Under the pieces are notes generated by a model, which saw only the letters and a list, made by a program, of their open reading frames with translations, had not been told where the DNA came from and did no database searches. The translations under genes and the position numbers were made by a program. Positions 48,510 to 61,183 of a DNA stretch of 64,000 nucleotides are shown piece after piece (position 1 is the first letter of the stretch; each line of letters opens with the position of its first letter). The stretch comes from Alnus glutinosa (lineage: Eukaryota; Streptophyta; Magnoliopsida; Fagales; Betulaceae): contig NC_084895.1 in the NCBI RefSeq assembly GCF_958979055.1, positions 18,956,501-19,020,500 on the forward strand. Reading direction: 5' to 3'.

Positions 48510-50170
48510 TATAGTCTATCCGATATATTAACCCCCTCTTTGGAAGAATAACAGGCTGATCAGGGTCTAACCAAGTTGTGCAAGAAACATTACTCTTATT
48601 GTAATGCCTCCAAATTATAATCCCAATAGAAACATATTGGGACGCTAGTATCTACATTAATCCTTAATTATGCAGAAAATTAGCATAATATGTACTCATT
48701 ATACAAAAGTCTGAATAGCAAACAATTTAGAACTTTTAACCTTACTCTAATACAAATACACCAAAGCTCTAGTTAACCATGGAATGTTATGACCAATACA
48801 TAACTTGTCTAATCAATGATAGCTACATAAAGTAATGAGAACTTTACATATCATTCTTACCTACAAACTTATATATAATAATGATAATTATCGTGATATG
48901 ATTAGTAGCTATCTTGTTATTTGGTAAGTGAAAATTCTTCTATTGTATACTCTCCAACGAGTATAATATTTCGTTGTGTTTCCATTTCGTCCAAATGCGA
49001 AAGGGTGACGTGTCATGGAATCATTACTAGTTAATTTTCCTCAGGGCGTTATAATAAGCCCATGACAGCTATTCGTACATGGAAGTCATGTTATACGATG
49101 CAATTAACCGTTGTCTTTTACATGCATGCAATTATAAAAACTTACACGATACACCATACCTTTTTCAATATCCAATTTTTCACAAATGGATTGTGTAATA
49201 TCCCATTTTTCACAAACGGAGTTCACAATCGTTTAAAATGTTCCATGTAAGTAAAAAGCATGGATGTTTGATATATAAAATAAGAATGCCAAAAGAAAGT
49301 GATAATAGTATTCAAATGAGTTTCACTTACCTTGATCGTAATGATTTCCTTTATAAACATCCTTAAACTCCTCAACAATGTCCTCTACGAAAAACCCTAT
49401 TGTTATAAGGTTATATTGAAACAAAACACCTACCTTAAACCTCAAAAACTGACAAAACAGCATGCTAGACCAAGGGGTGATCGATCGCCCCTTAGTGGTG
49501 ATCCCCGCTCAGCCATAACACTCCCAAACCCCCCTCCCCCCCCCCCCCCCCAAAAAAAAAAAAACTCTCAACCCCGGTGAGGCCTCTAGAGGCCCTAGGA
49601 CTTTAAAAAAGATCATCTTAAACCATCATCTAAGACCTCAAACCACCAAAACAAACATTTGTACATCTATTATGAAAAGGTTTACAGCTTAATAAACAAA
49701 CACAAAGAAATAATAAACCCCAAAAACATATTTGTAATTTTAACACCCCGTTTAGACATGTGGGATACACTTTTTAATCATCAGTTTAAGCTCGTAAGAA
49801 TAATATTATGTTAAAACTACACAAATCCGAATTAATGTAATATATATATATATAGGCGCACACACATACACACGTTACCAAAATATTCTAGCTCCTACTT
49901 GGTAAGCAATTAAACGAATTTTGAAGTGTTAATGACTCGTGTCGAAAACTTGTTAAAAATAATTGTCTTTGAGGTTTTATAAAAAGACGATCGAATAGTA
50001 CAATGTTGCACAAGAACGATTGATCGTTGCTTTCAAACGATGGAACTGTGCAATATGGCACAAAACGATCGATTGGTGCACTAAACGATCAATTTGTTAT
50101 AGTCTACATGCTTTTGGATATAAATTTTCAACACAAAACTTGTGGGAAGGACCTTATTTAAGGGCATAGG
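48510..50170. repeat. R block, copy 3 (units B/C junction)
   Basis: Lacks the hAT-like left part of copies 1 and 2. Its left flank (ATATAGTCTATCCGATATAT) is shared with 59593. It contains the TGTAAYGCC element at 48600-49053 and the GATCGCCCCTTAGTGGTGAT tail, with a C/A homopolymer run at 49528-49564, and ends at the Cassandra junction. Confidence 0.75.
48600..49053. mobile_element. LTR-like element, TGTAAYGCC family, copy 3
   Basis: TGTAATGCCTCC to GGGCGTTATA, 454 bp, with the same right flank (ATAAGCCCATGAC) as copies 1 and 2 but a different left flank. Confidence 0.55.
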
Positions 50171-50560
50171 TGTAACGATTTATCCCCAATGACATAATAT
50201 TGTATGCTTTTGACTCCCTCGAATTAGACTTTCAAGGAGGTCACCCATTCTGTTATTACTTTAACATAAGCACGATTAACTACGAAGTTCTGATAGGTCC
50301 ATCACGGCTGTAAAACATGTTGTGTCAAGAAGGATGCGAATATACATACAAGCACATCTTCATTCCCATACCCAGGCGATGTGGGAAGTCACAATCATGA
50401 TCACCTCCTCTTGAGACCTAATGTCCCTACTGGTGACCTTCATGGGATCACCCAATTCTTGGCGTCTCAACAAGTGTCCGCTGGTGACTCTCATAGGCTT
50501 GTAGCTCGTGAGGACTATCAGACCACGACCTGCAAACAACAAGAGTTTGGCCCTAATCCT
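50171..50560 (-). mobile_element. Cassandra-type TRIM, partial (one LTR plus middle)
   Basis: LTR 50171-50393 (TGTAACG to AAGTCACA) with a decayed 5S-like piece (GGAGGTCACCCATTC, AAGCACGATTAACTACGAAG), followed by about 165 bp of middle sequence. It occupies the same position after R as the element at 31779. The second LTR was not found. Confidence 0.7.
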
Positions 50561-51600
50561 CATGCATGATAGAGAACTCACCATTGTTTTTGAAAAGAAA
50601 GTGCTACCTTGTCTTCATTTTTGAGAAACTAATAAATAAAGAACCTCTTTAGGTTCTTTCATTCAATATATTGAAACTTTTAAATGATAAATTTTCATAT
50701 GTTCATATGAACATCAATTGACCCTTATGGGTTTAATGGATTCTTTAATTAATTCCATAGTAACTTAGGAGCACATATATAACCCTAAGCAGGGATAATT
50801 TGTTCATTCTTAGAAAATAAAAACCATTTAAGTTATAATGTGTCACCCTACCAAAAGTTGTCATTCTTAAATAGCTATCGATTTAATAAAACTTTCTTTA
50901 AGGCAATATTCATATTAACAACAATTCACCCTTTCGAGTGTAGACAAATTCTTATAAGCATTACTCATTTGGAAGCTTATAAACCTGACGTGGAGACAAT
51001 ATTTTGTTTTCTAATTAACAAAAAACATGAACTTGTGATTTATCTCAATCGATCAAAAGTTACTATTTTATAATAACTCTCTATTTAAATAAAACTTTCT
51101 TTAAGACAAAGTTGTACAAGATAGCATTTTGTATGGCTTAAGTATTGAATCAATACATTTTTTTTTTTTCCCATCCAAAGTAAGTCATATAAATTAATAT
51201 GGTCATATTGATCTATTCTTTTTGCTTCAAAAGTCTTTTCATAATTTGCAAGACTCCATTGTCTTTTGTAATTTTTCTTTTCTATAAAAAGATGTCTTTT
51301 CAAATTATTCGAATTTCTCTAAAACTCATCAGCTAAGAGTAATATTTTAAGACAGATCTTTGATTACAACTCAATGATTGTTGAATAATATACTCAAGAA
51401 TTAAATAAAAAAAAAATTAAAATTGATTAATCACTTCACTTCCAGACTTTTCCAATCGACAGATTTCCCGAAACTCAACTGTCAAAACTTTGATTCTCAA
51501 ACACCATTCGTGAACCAAACCTGTTAAGGGATCTGAATTTCAGTTGTTTGGTTTTTCGAATTTAGAGGAGCCTCCCGGGATTCGGATCAAGCATAAGGAA
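50561..51600. other. Unassigned AT-rich sequence in unit C
   Basis: No coding region or clear repeat borders seen. T run at 51161-51170. Different from the unit B sequence at the same place. Confidence 0.35.
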
Positions 51601-51601
51601 T

Positions 51602-51756
51602 GGAGTTCTTCCGCGCTTCATTTCACGGAACCATGAAATCTGAAGCTGAAAATGTTCTACTTTCAATTCTGCCTCAATTGAAACAACTCTGTATGATTCC
51701 CAAGCTCGCTCCTTGGGAATCTTCTGTTGTTTTTGATGCAATTATTTCACATACAT
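51602..51756 (+). other. Possible exon relic of an unknown gene
   Basis: An open stretch MEFFRASFHGTMKSEAENVL onward to KLAPWESSVVFDAIISHT has balanced codon use and is GC-richer than its surroundings. Its end is interrupted by a 207 bp insertion. The unit B counterpart (33800-33866) keeps only the last part. After the insertion a GTTAGTTAGG donor-like sequence follows. Family not recognised; it may be chance. Confidence 0.3.
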
Positions 51757-51963
51757 TGTAACACCCCGGTCCTATATTGGGAAGAGATGAATAGTTCACA
51801 GAGTGAGTAGTTTATAAAGATACTCATGGGTGTTAAGTCCCACATTGCCTAGTTACTAGGTGAAACTGGGCTTTATAATGGATTCTTGGAAAAGCTTCAA
51901 ATTGACTAGTCCTTTTGGGGTGATAACGCAGATGTGGCTAGCGCTTTTCCTTGGGTCGTTACA
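51757..51963. mobile_element. 207 bp solo-LTR-like insertion
   Basis: TGTAACACCCCGG to GGGTCGTTACA with 5 bp duplication TACAT (51752-51756 and 51964-51968). Unit B shows the unfilled site at 33858-33866 (TTTCACATGCATGTTCC). Contains the plant-typical CCCACATTGCCTAG and AAACTGGGCTTTATAA. Non-coding. Confidence 0.85.
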
Positions 51964-52175
51964 TACATGTTCCTGACAGTTAGTTAGGCTTGTGTCTAAT
52001 TTGCAGTTCTTAAATGAAAAAAGGTATGAGAATTGCAACCTACTTGAAGTGTGTGGTGGATTGGGATTTCTCAAAGCAGCCTTAGTGTGTTTGGCATAAA
52101 TTTTTGAAAGGAAAAGGGGGATGAATGGATTGATAATGTGAAGAAAGAAGTTTGACATTTTTGAATAGAAAAGAC

Positions 52176-53090
52176 AAAGGAAAAATTATTGAATTGTCAA
52201 ACATCCATTTCCTTTGATCTTGTTATTCCTAGAACCTAGAATAAAACCTAATTAGAGTATTGTGGGTGTCGGAAAGTTTACTCGAATTACTGGTATCTGA
52301 TATATTCGAACACAACAAACCCATGACCTAAGCCATCGCAATTCACCCAAATCGGCATCTCTACCCTTCAAAAGGTAAAATGAAGACAAAATATTTTAGA
52401 GTCGTTCAGTCTTAGAGGCCTACATTCGCTATTCAAAATTGCTCTAAAAGCTATATTTTGCTCTTATTTAACTTGATGATTTATAACACACTATAAGTCT
52501 ATAACCCTATTTATAGAAGAAATGTGGTAGGTGGAGAGAATACAATAAATATAAGATTGAGATTTGATTACAATCAAACATAAATGGTAAATCTTTAATA
52601 AAGAAAAATCTATAAACCTAATATGGAAATCACATATTCTAACATTAGGACATACCTGTTGATCTTTCTATAACCTTATTGTCCAAACAATTAACGAGAG
52701 TAGTGTCACGTTGTCTATTTGTCATGTCGCTTCATATAAAATTATGGTCTACATGACGTTACGTAATTTAAAATTTTTTAATAACATGACAACATGTTCA
52801 TCATGTGACATTACGTACATTTTTAAATGCAATAAAATAAAATTTTGAATATAAAATTGTTCTCTATTTCAAATGACATAAAGAAGTTTGTCCCTAACAA
52901 AAAGGGTGGCTTGAGATCACCTTTACAGTCGGAGCCACCCCTTCGCTTGCGCCACTCACTGTACTTCACTAAATGAGGCCTTAATTTTTATATATATATA
53001 TATATATAGTTATTTAGGTTATAGAAAATCAACGTTAAAATCCATTCCTTGAATTTGATTTTACTTTAAAAACATTTAGTAAAATATGAT

Positions 53091-53163
<73 letters not shown>
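52176..53163. repeat. Spacer of unit C, matching 36648-37710
   Basis: Sister of the unit B spacer, ending in a long (TA)n tract at 53099-53163. No gene seen. Confidence 0.75.
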
Positions 53164-53168
<5 letters not shown>

Positions 53169-53793
53169 GCGGAACTGCGTTAAGCCCATAGGTTATAGCC
53201 CCACAGTTTGTTTTAAAAAATTTACTTTATTAAGGAAAATTTTTAACTAATTGATCAACGACCCCTACTACATAGGGAAAAAAAATCAACGGCCCCATAC
53301 TTCCTTATTTTATTTTATTTTTTGTTTGGTTAGCCAGGTAGTGTCAGGGTATTTTTAGATTAAAAAGTACAAAACTAAAAAGTAACTTCTCTCCCAAATT
53401 GCATCCTTGCTTTTTTGTTTTTGCCTTTTTATAGCTTTCTATTAGACCCTTTTTTTTTTTTGGGGTCACTTGTAAGCCACACTTCTCTTCTAAAAGCACT
53501 GTTTTTATGGTTTTCTCTTTAGTTACATATGTGACTTCCAATTTTATTTTATTTAATTTTTTTAATGAACAGGTTTTTCTATTATTTGTATTATAAGATA
53601 ATTTTCTAGTTATTATGATTTCTTTTTGTTTTAAAATTATTTGAATTACTAAACTGTTGCACCATAAACTAGCTACTTTGTCCGTTTTGATTATGTTTTT
53701 TGTAAAAAAATTTAAAAACTAAAATATAGTGAGAAGTCTAATGGTCGTTTCTATGCAGGCGGCTACAACAATGATTATCTGGCTCCACCACTG
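53164..53793. mobile_element. hAT-like element, unit C copy
   Basis: 630 bp copy of 37711-41545 without the Helitron: starts TAGTTGCGGAACTGCG, ends GGCTCCACCACTG, and is followed by TTTATATC. Non-autonomous. Confidence 0.6.
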
Positions 53794-53976
53794 TTTATAT
53801 CAATATATACAAACTTTGAAAAGATTGTCTAGGAAATGAATGAGAACATATTATCAGTGAAACAGATCGTAAAGGTGGGAAGCTGCTTCATGAAGTCCCC
53901 ATAAAAGTAGTACATAAAAAGCTAGAATGGTATAATCGAAACTCCTTATTTTTCATGGATTTATGAATGAACTCCA

Positions 53977-56900
53977 TTATTCTCCTAGGGAAGATGGGTT
54001 GAATAGGTCAATATTTGATTTCCACTCAATGAGTTCGTTTGCTGTTGCATCCATCTTCTCCCTAGAGATTCCGTCGATCTTCAGCCCTACCATAATAAAC
54101 AAATACTCTCATGAAAACAATATAAACTGACAAACAACATGTATTGGTCCATGTAGATTAGATTACAGTCAAATGTAGTTCTGAAAATAAGGAGTCAGTC
54201 CAACTTTGAAGAAACAGAGAACCTTTGTGTTTTTTTCTGGGGGGGATGAATAAGACACAGAGAACTTACCCTGCACAATTGACCATCGTCCTTTTTCACA
54301 TGTAACAGGGAAAGAGTAAACAAGGCCAGGTGGGATGTCATAAGACCCATCAGAGAACACTCCCATAGAAACCCATGTTCCCTAAATGATAAAGCCAAAG
54401 GGAAAGAAAAGTTAAAAAAAGTTGGGACAAAATATAGAAAAAGTTGACAGGAAGAAAAATGAACCTTGGGAGTCCCAAGAACCCAATCACGTATATGATC
54501 ACAACCAGCACTTGCAACAGACAATGCATTCGTTAGTTTCCGAGCTTCGAAAATGGCTGCGCCACGCTGCTCCACAGTGGTGATGAACTCGGTATTCAAC
54601 CTAAGACAGATGATAAAAATGGAGATTTGTTAGTGGAGACAAGGGTGCATAAAGATGTAAAGATTGTCAATATGAATCGGTTGCAACACTAACTATTTTA
54701 CTTTCATGATCTTCAATTTCCATGATTTTGTCTTCATAGATGTTCAATCACCACTTATCTTGAGGGGAGAGGGACTCATATAATTAACAGACTCCAACAT
54801 GTGGATAACATTATGCATTTGACCAGCAACAAACTATTTCCAAATAATTCAAACATATCAAAAAAGAAGCAATAAGTCAGCATGTTGGAAACTTTGAGGT
54901 ACCAATGATTGTCAGAAACAAGTTCTCTGACACGTTTCTCCCCACTGGTGGTGATTACAGTTGCATGGTTGACGTCTGGATATTGAGTTGAAGCGCAATT
55001 GCCCCATATGATTACGTTCTTGACATCACTAACATGAACATTTAGCCTCTCAGAGATTTGGCCTAATGCTCTGTTATGACGAAGTCATGTCAAACTCGTG
55101 ATGTTTCTCTCTGGGATAAAAGGAGCAAATTTTTTCAAGATGAGTGCATTGGTGCTTTGTGGTATGGCAACAACTAGCACCTGCATAATAAAACCAATTT
55201 GTCAATATAGGAAAGAATATCATTTCCAAAATTTAACTGCAAAGCAATCCTCTAAAAACTTCACTCTTACCAACATTTGTTAGAAGAAAATGATCTGTTT
55301 TCAGTGAATATATTGTAAATAAGACAGAAAACATGTCAGAAGGCAAGTGGAAAAGAATGTTTAACTAAAATAAAACCAGTGAAACCTAGCCAAAGATTAT
55401 AAATAAGAAGTCATAGTGAATCAAGTCTAAAGGAATGGACTGGGACACTTATTACATGCTAACAATGACAGAACAGGATGCTAAAATTAATCTTAATGTA
55501 TTCATTAATATCATTAGTTTTAAGTTATTTATGATTCCCAGATCTTAAACATAATATCGTCTACCAAGGCCTCATGAAAATCATCTTAATTCACCAATTC
55601 TTATCATGTCCTTGAGAGGGAATCTCCTGATTTGAAGGCCTCCTCTTTTAGAACTTAATAAACATGTCCAACATTCCATAATAACTATAATCAGCGTATA
55701 ATATTCATGACTACCAAAGTGGATGCAGCCATATATACATAAAACTATAAAATGTATTGAGGTCAACTAATAAAAATAAATTTCTACAAAAGTGTCAGAG
55801 AGTAATAGGGGACACGAAAAATCTTATATCTAAAACTCAAGCACGCAAACGCGTACACCACACGTACACTCACAGACAGAAACAAATACAGGTTAGAAGC
55901 TTGGGTGTCCTTGAAATCCTTGCATGACCTTGCCAACTGAAAGGGTCATTCCCTCATCATTATTTCAGCAGCCAATATCAGATATATGTGCAACACCTTA
56001 CTTGAGCTCGTAATATATGCCCCAAAGAATTAAATACAGAATTTATTTCATGCAGGCAATGTATTGGGTGTCTGACCTTGCAATCCGCAGCAGCATGCTG
56101 CACTAAGGCTGAAGCTTGAGCCTTGAAAATTGGCACATTTTTAGATATCAGATCCTCCAATTCCATGTCGTCCGCCGGTGGGAATTCACCAATCAAAACA
56201 GCAACATTGACGCCTTTACAAGCTTTGACAACATCTGCAGTAGCAACTACACCTGTTGAACCATATTCAAGACAAGATTTTAGAAACCTCATGGGAGACA
56301 ATATTCTATCTACATTGAATTGGCTCTCAAGTTTTTTTGGATAAGTAAGAATCCAAAAAGCAAGCAAGAAAGATATCAAAGCTAAATGACAAAGGGTACA
56401 CATAAGCCGTAGTCCAACGGTACAACATATGGTTAAGAGGCAAACCTTTCAGAAGAGGAAAGGCAGCATCAATCAATTCCATTTTCACCCCCTTCAAGGC
56501 TTCAGCCGTATCTTCAATATCAAGCAAGTGCAGAATCATGGGCTGATCAGGGCCTAACATATTGCCCCTTGCAATCATTGGTAAAATAGCATAGCCTTCG
56601 GCCCTTCTTCCCCTGTTGAACAAAAATACAAAATAATAATTTTGAGCTAAACATAAATGAACTATAACCATGCATAGAAAAAAAGGAAATCACCAGACTT
56701 ATATATCAACAACCAAATTTGCTTGCTTCTTGACTTCTAACAACAATCATATGGATATACATCAAGCTTTTCATTCAATTTGAATTCTTTAAACTACACT
56801 TCTCACCGGTACAAATGCCCAAATGGTTGGAATATTAATACAGCGTATAAGATAATATCGATGATAAAAACAACAAAAAGTTTACGATTTTCAGGACTAC

Positions 56901-57265
56901 TTTGGATAATCTACAAAAAAGGACATTTAAACTCATCTTCAAAGAAAAAGAGAGATGACAGTAGCTATGTGAGGAATCATATCACAGAACATTATTGCAT
57001 TAAGTTGTGAATCAGATACAAACATGATTTCAAATGAATTTGGCGATGAGATTGAAGAAAAAGAATTCTGTATTTACTGTTGTTAGATTTTGACAACAAT
57101 TGTGACAAAAATCCAGAAAACTTGGACCATCACACTACCATGTTTATCGATACAACAACAAATCTAATAAATTTAACTGACCAGAAATTAATGCCAATTG
57201 GACTTCTAGTTCCAAGAATGAGAAATCAACAAATATATTGGTATGAGCTAAAGATGCCAAAAAGA

Positions 57266-57300
<35 letters not shown>

Positions 57301-57790
57301 ATTGGAAGATTAATAGTCCACATGTACAGCCAAATTTAGATTAAGCACGCTTACATGAATTTGGAGAGGCTAAAGTTTTATTGTTTATTAATCTGAATAA
57401 GAATTCAGGTGAATGGTTCAGAAACTCAGCTGAAATTAAGAAATCATACAACTGAAAATTTCAATTCAGCTAATGAAATTGGGGATATAATAAATGCCAT
57501 TCGAATTTCAAATTGGGGACAATAAAACAATCAAATGTTTCCAGCAAGGACAAAGAAAAAAATATTAAAAACAAAAAAAACAAAAAGGAATATCGGATTA
57601 TGCTTAATTGCCTGCAGCACCAGTGACCAGTACTCTTACTGGATCCTTCTCTTTCTTTCTCTTTAGGAAGCTCCACATGTATCTAATAAGCTTCCAAAAG
57701 AAAGAAATGGAAAACAAAACAACGAGACCCTTCTGAAACAATGCAAGCTACTCCTTTTTCTCAAGAACAAACAGATCAATAACACTTCCT
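53977..57790 (-). pseudogene. MDH-C, malate dehydrogenase pseudogene (unit C)
   Basis: Exon layout as MDH-B: exon 1 ends 57612, then 56612-56446, 56252-56077, 55180-54903, 54600-54465, 54381-54270, 54086-53977. Shared with MDH-B: ATG to ATT, the early TAG, MEL for MER (Arg139 position), and the replaced C-terminus. Private lesions: exon 2 is 8 bp longer, which shifts frame; [11 protein letters not shown] replaces [20 protein letters not shown] reads LT-stop-LRHNRA (CGA to TGA, and Asp to Arg); the catalytic His is Cys (NCAS). [11 protein letters not shown] is still close to normal, unlike MDH-B. An (ATAA)n tract is in intron 1 at about 57266-57301. Not functional. Confidence 0.9.
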
Positions 57791-58259
57791 GGTAGATTTC
57801 TACAGAAAATTATCCTATCTTGTGTATGATTCATTAACGGATGATATATATACTATCAATGAAAACAAATAGTTTTAAAGGAAACCTGCAAAACAAGGCA
57901 TTCAGATACCAAAACAAACTCAAGGAGAGATGCAGAGGTATAATAGCTCCCCCCAATCCAACGAAAAGAACCTATCCTTCTGTTTGCTCTCGGAGAATCA
58001 AAAGGAAAGAAAAAACAAAAAAAAACAAAATAGATTTAAATTTTGAAACTTCCATTGAACGCAAAACCCACTTCGAACCACCTCAACCATGCTGAATGAT
58101 AGTTCTAAACTTAGTTGAGAGGAGGTTTTTGCTTTCTGGATAATAATATTCACAATGAAGAATAAAAATCTCAAATTGAAAATCACTGATTCTGTCATTT
58201 TCCCACGTTTTCTCATTGGCCAAAAAGGCAGAAAATATTGAAAATAAACTAATGCAATG

Positions 58260-58343
58260 AGCCGCGCCAGTGACTAGAATCCTAAATGGGTTTTTTGCCA
58301 CATTTGCAGAGAGCTTGTGGTACAAACTTGGGGTAAAACTCAT
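58260..58343 (-). pseudogene. Relic exon 1 of a further MDH gene (unit C)
   Basis: Reads MSFTPSLYHKLSANVAKNPF then RILVTGAA, the sister of 46516-46599 with a few substitutions and the same degraded donor side. Confidence 0.6.
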
Positions 58344-58812
58344 TCTTAACAACCGGCTTGCAAAAGAAGAGTGCCTGATAGCTTCTATACTCATGATTAA
58401 GATTACATTTAACCCATGTGTGGTTGAGGTGGCCGCCTCGGCCTCATCCTATGTCTGTCGGACATGGGAAGCTGAAGCTCCCGCCTCTTCTGCTTGTCAC
58501 TGGCACTTCCTTACTAGAGTCAGTAGAGTGTGTGCCATCAAAACCTGTTGCAAGTCAAGATGAGAAAATCAATACCCGACTCGCGCGAAAGAGTTTCACA
58601 CGTAAACACGTACAGGTGTAGGATCTAACAAGGGCAACCTCGTTCGCCGGGTGGTCGTGAAAGCGACAGGGAATGACCCTACGGGTCTTGCATTTGGCGT
58701 TTGGATTGGGTGAGAGACCTAATGGCATGGCGGGGTGACAGGGACAGGGGCAATGGGTCGAAGCCAAAACACGATCACAACAACAATAGCCAGCACTCAA
58801 TCCCCAGTAATT
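58344..58812. repeat. Upstream spacer of unit C
   Basis: Sister of 46600-47060. The two units part at AATTA(A/C)AATAAG, in unit B about 30 bp before the RuvB-like Pack-MULE. Confidence 0.7.
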
Positions 58813-59592
58813 ACAATAAGGAAACTCAAGGAATTGAGAGGAATCTTGGATTAGAAAAAACCCCGATTCGAAATGGGTATGTGTAACGCTTCAATAAATT
58901 AATTAACTCATAATTAACTCTTTTATTACGCCTACCCATTTATTTTTCTCAGAAAATATGACTAAGGGATCTTTATTTCTTAAAAAGAGAATATTAAGCA
59001 TTGAAAGCCTATGATTTTCTATCATTATATCAACATTAATCATTACAACTAAAGTATTTACAAAGAATCATCACATTAACTAAAATTATATTATGCACAT
59101 CATCGATATAAAACTTTCTTTCTTTCTTTCTTTTTTTTTTTTTTTTTTTTTCTTTTTTTGAGTAGATAAAATATCTAAACTAAACCTTCATGTATAAATA
59201 TGCTTCAAAACTCTATGTCGACAACATCATCTAAAAAATACTATTTACTATGAGCAGCTTTCGAAATCTTGCAAGAAGTCCTCAAGCGTAAACAAGATTG
59301 ATTATCACTACGTCAAATGGCCGCATCTTTCTCAAGATCCACCTCAAATTTGACATCTATAGGCGGATCAACTATAAAACAATAGGTGTTTTGTTTGTAG
59401 AAAAGATACAAGCGTAAATTCATGACTTAGTGAGTAATAATACACATTGTGTATAGGTTATCATGTTAACTTAGTTATTTAGAAAAAGGTTTACAACTCA
59501 TAAGCTATAATATAAATGAAGTTTTTTGTAGAATGAAAAGAATATCATGGTAAGGCATAAAAGATATTAAGTAAGCATGTCATATATTAAAC
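58813..59592. other. AT-rich filler, possible LTR remnant
   Basis: A TGTAACGCTTC sequence at 58881 resembles an LTR start, but no partner end was found. A CTTT/T-rich tract lies at 59115-59157. No gene seen. Confidence 0.3.
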
Positions 59593-59871
59593 AATATAGT
59601 CTATCCGATATATTAACTCCCTTATTGGAAGAATCATAGGCTGATCAGGGCCTAACCAAATTGTACAAGAAACATTACTCTTACTGTAATGCCTCCAAAT
59701 TATAATTCCAATAGAAACATATTGGGACGCTACTATCTACAGTAATCCTTAATTATGCAGAAAATTAGCATAATATGTACTCGTTATACAAAAGTCTGAA
59801 TAGCAAACAATTTAGCACTTTTACCCTTACTCTAATACAAATACACCAAAGCTCTAGTTAACCATGGAATG
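59593..59871. repeat. R block, copy 4, cut by the Copia element
   Basis: Starts ATATAGTCTATCCGATATAT, like copy 3, and includes the first 187 bp of a TGTAAYGCC LTR-like element (from 59685) up to ACCATGGAATG. There a Copia LTR begins. It marks the start of a fourth array unit. Confidence 0.75.
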
Positions 59872-60004
59872 TGTTAGTTTGTAATTGGCCACATTCTGTT
59901 GGACAAAATTACTTATATGTAAAGATACTTTTTAAAAGGGATTTTGCTATTCAGAAGTATTTTCAGAAGATTCTGCACAGTTTACAAGATAGAGAATGCG
60001 GTTC

Positions 60005-60615
60005 CCTGTCAGCCGTCTGGACGACGTGTCCTCCCGTCCGAACGCCCAGCTATTCGGACGACGTGTCATACCGTCTGAACACTCATCAGACTAAAGCATC
60101 ATCCGTCTGGATGACGTGGATTCCCGTTCGGACCTTCCTCAGTGTCACAAAGCTTCAAACTGCTCCAGCTTGCATCCGTCCGGACGACTCTCAGTGTTCG
60201 ACCAAGCTTCAGATTTTCTTTCCAAAATCAAATATGGGAAGATTGCTGCAACCGTCCGGAGGACGTGGATTCCCGTCCAGACGCGCTACTCCTTAAGGCA
60301 AGTTTGCAATTCAAAATCAACCATCCAGACGCTAGTCTGCCATGGTCTGAATGCGCATTCAATAGATATGGAAATTGCGTGTAGTAGATCACCCATCCGA
60401 CCGGCCATCCTTTTCCGGACGCGCGAGGCCTTTATAAGGAAATCACTTGCAATGGACGTGTGACCATCCAGACGATAGGGCAACACCGTCCGGATGCGGC
60501 TCTCAAACAGGAAAGATTTTCAGCGAAAATCTCAGAATTTCGGTCGCACAGTTGTCTGTCCGGACGGCTTATGACCACCGTCTAGACGGCACCAAACTTT
60601 ATCAAGCCAGACGCT
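60005..60615. repeat. Cluster of CCGTCYGGACG motifs in U3
   Basis: More than a dozen exact or near copies of (C)CGTC(C/T)GGACG, many followed by ACGTG, spread through about 600 bp upstream of the TATA box. The core GTCCGGAC is a palindrome. Copies are too irregularly spaced for a simple tandem array. Confidence 0.75.
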
Positions 60616-60631
60616 CATTTGAGCCCTCAGC

Positions 60632-60645
60632 CTATAAATAGAGGC
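60632..60645 (+). promoter_or_regulatory. TATA box of the Copia LTR
   Basis: CCTATAAATAGAGG, about 480 bp before the LTR end, the usual placement for a long plant LTR. Confidence 0.6.
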
Positions 60646-61113
60646 TCCTGCGCTTGAGAATTGCAAGAATTCGGTATTGAATTCCACTAGCGCTTAGAGA
60701 GTTATTTTATGAGGTTATTGAGCTGAGTTGTTCTCTCTGAAGCCGTTGCTGTGTGTGATGTTGCTACGCTTAAACTGAAGTCTATCTTAGGGGTCGGCCT
60801 TAACATAAAGGATTCCATTGAAGACCCCTTCAAGTAGGAGACCTGGTTGGGAGGCGTTCGTGTTAGGCTACACGTTAGAGTGCAAGGTACGACCACTGCA
60901 TTAGGGGTATGTGAGTGCTACTATCTTGTAACTAGTCTTGTCTTCTAAATAGTGGATATTCTAGGTTTGGCCGCCCTGAAGTGGTTTTTCTCATCTTGAG
61001 TTTACACCTCGTTAACAAAAATCTTGTGTTGATTTAATTTCCGCATTATTATTTGTTAACACTTTGAACACACACACTTGCCTTTATTTTAGAAGTCTAT
61101 TCCATTTTTCAAT

Positions 61114-61125
61114 TGGTATCAGAGC
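61114..61125 (+). other. tRNA-Met primer binding site
   Basis: TGGTATCAGAGC, the standard complement of plant initiator tRNA-Met, two bases after the LTR end. Confidence 0.95.
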
Positions 61126-61183
61126 TTGGTACACTCTGTTTAGATTTAATTCTTGAGTGTTATTTTGACTTCTATCTGTTACA

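Larger units (their letters stand above)
59872..61111 (+). repeat. 5' LTR of the Copia element
   Basis: Starts TGTTAGTTTG where similarity to R copies ends, and finishes TTTTTCA two bases before the primer site, about 1,240 bp. A TATA box lies at 60632 (CCTATAAATAGAGG), placing U3 before about 60660. U3 is crowded with CCGTCCGGACG-like motifs. Confidence 0.8.
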
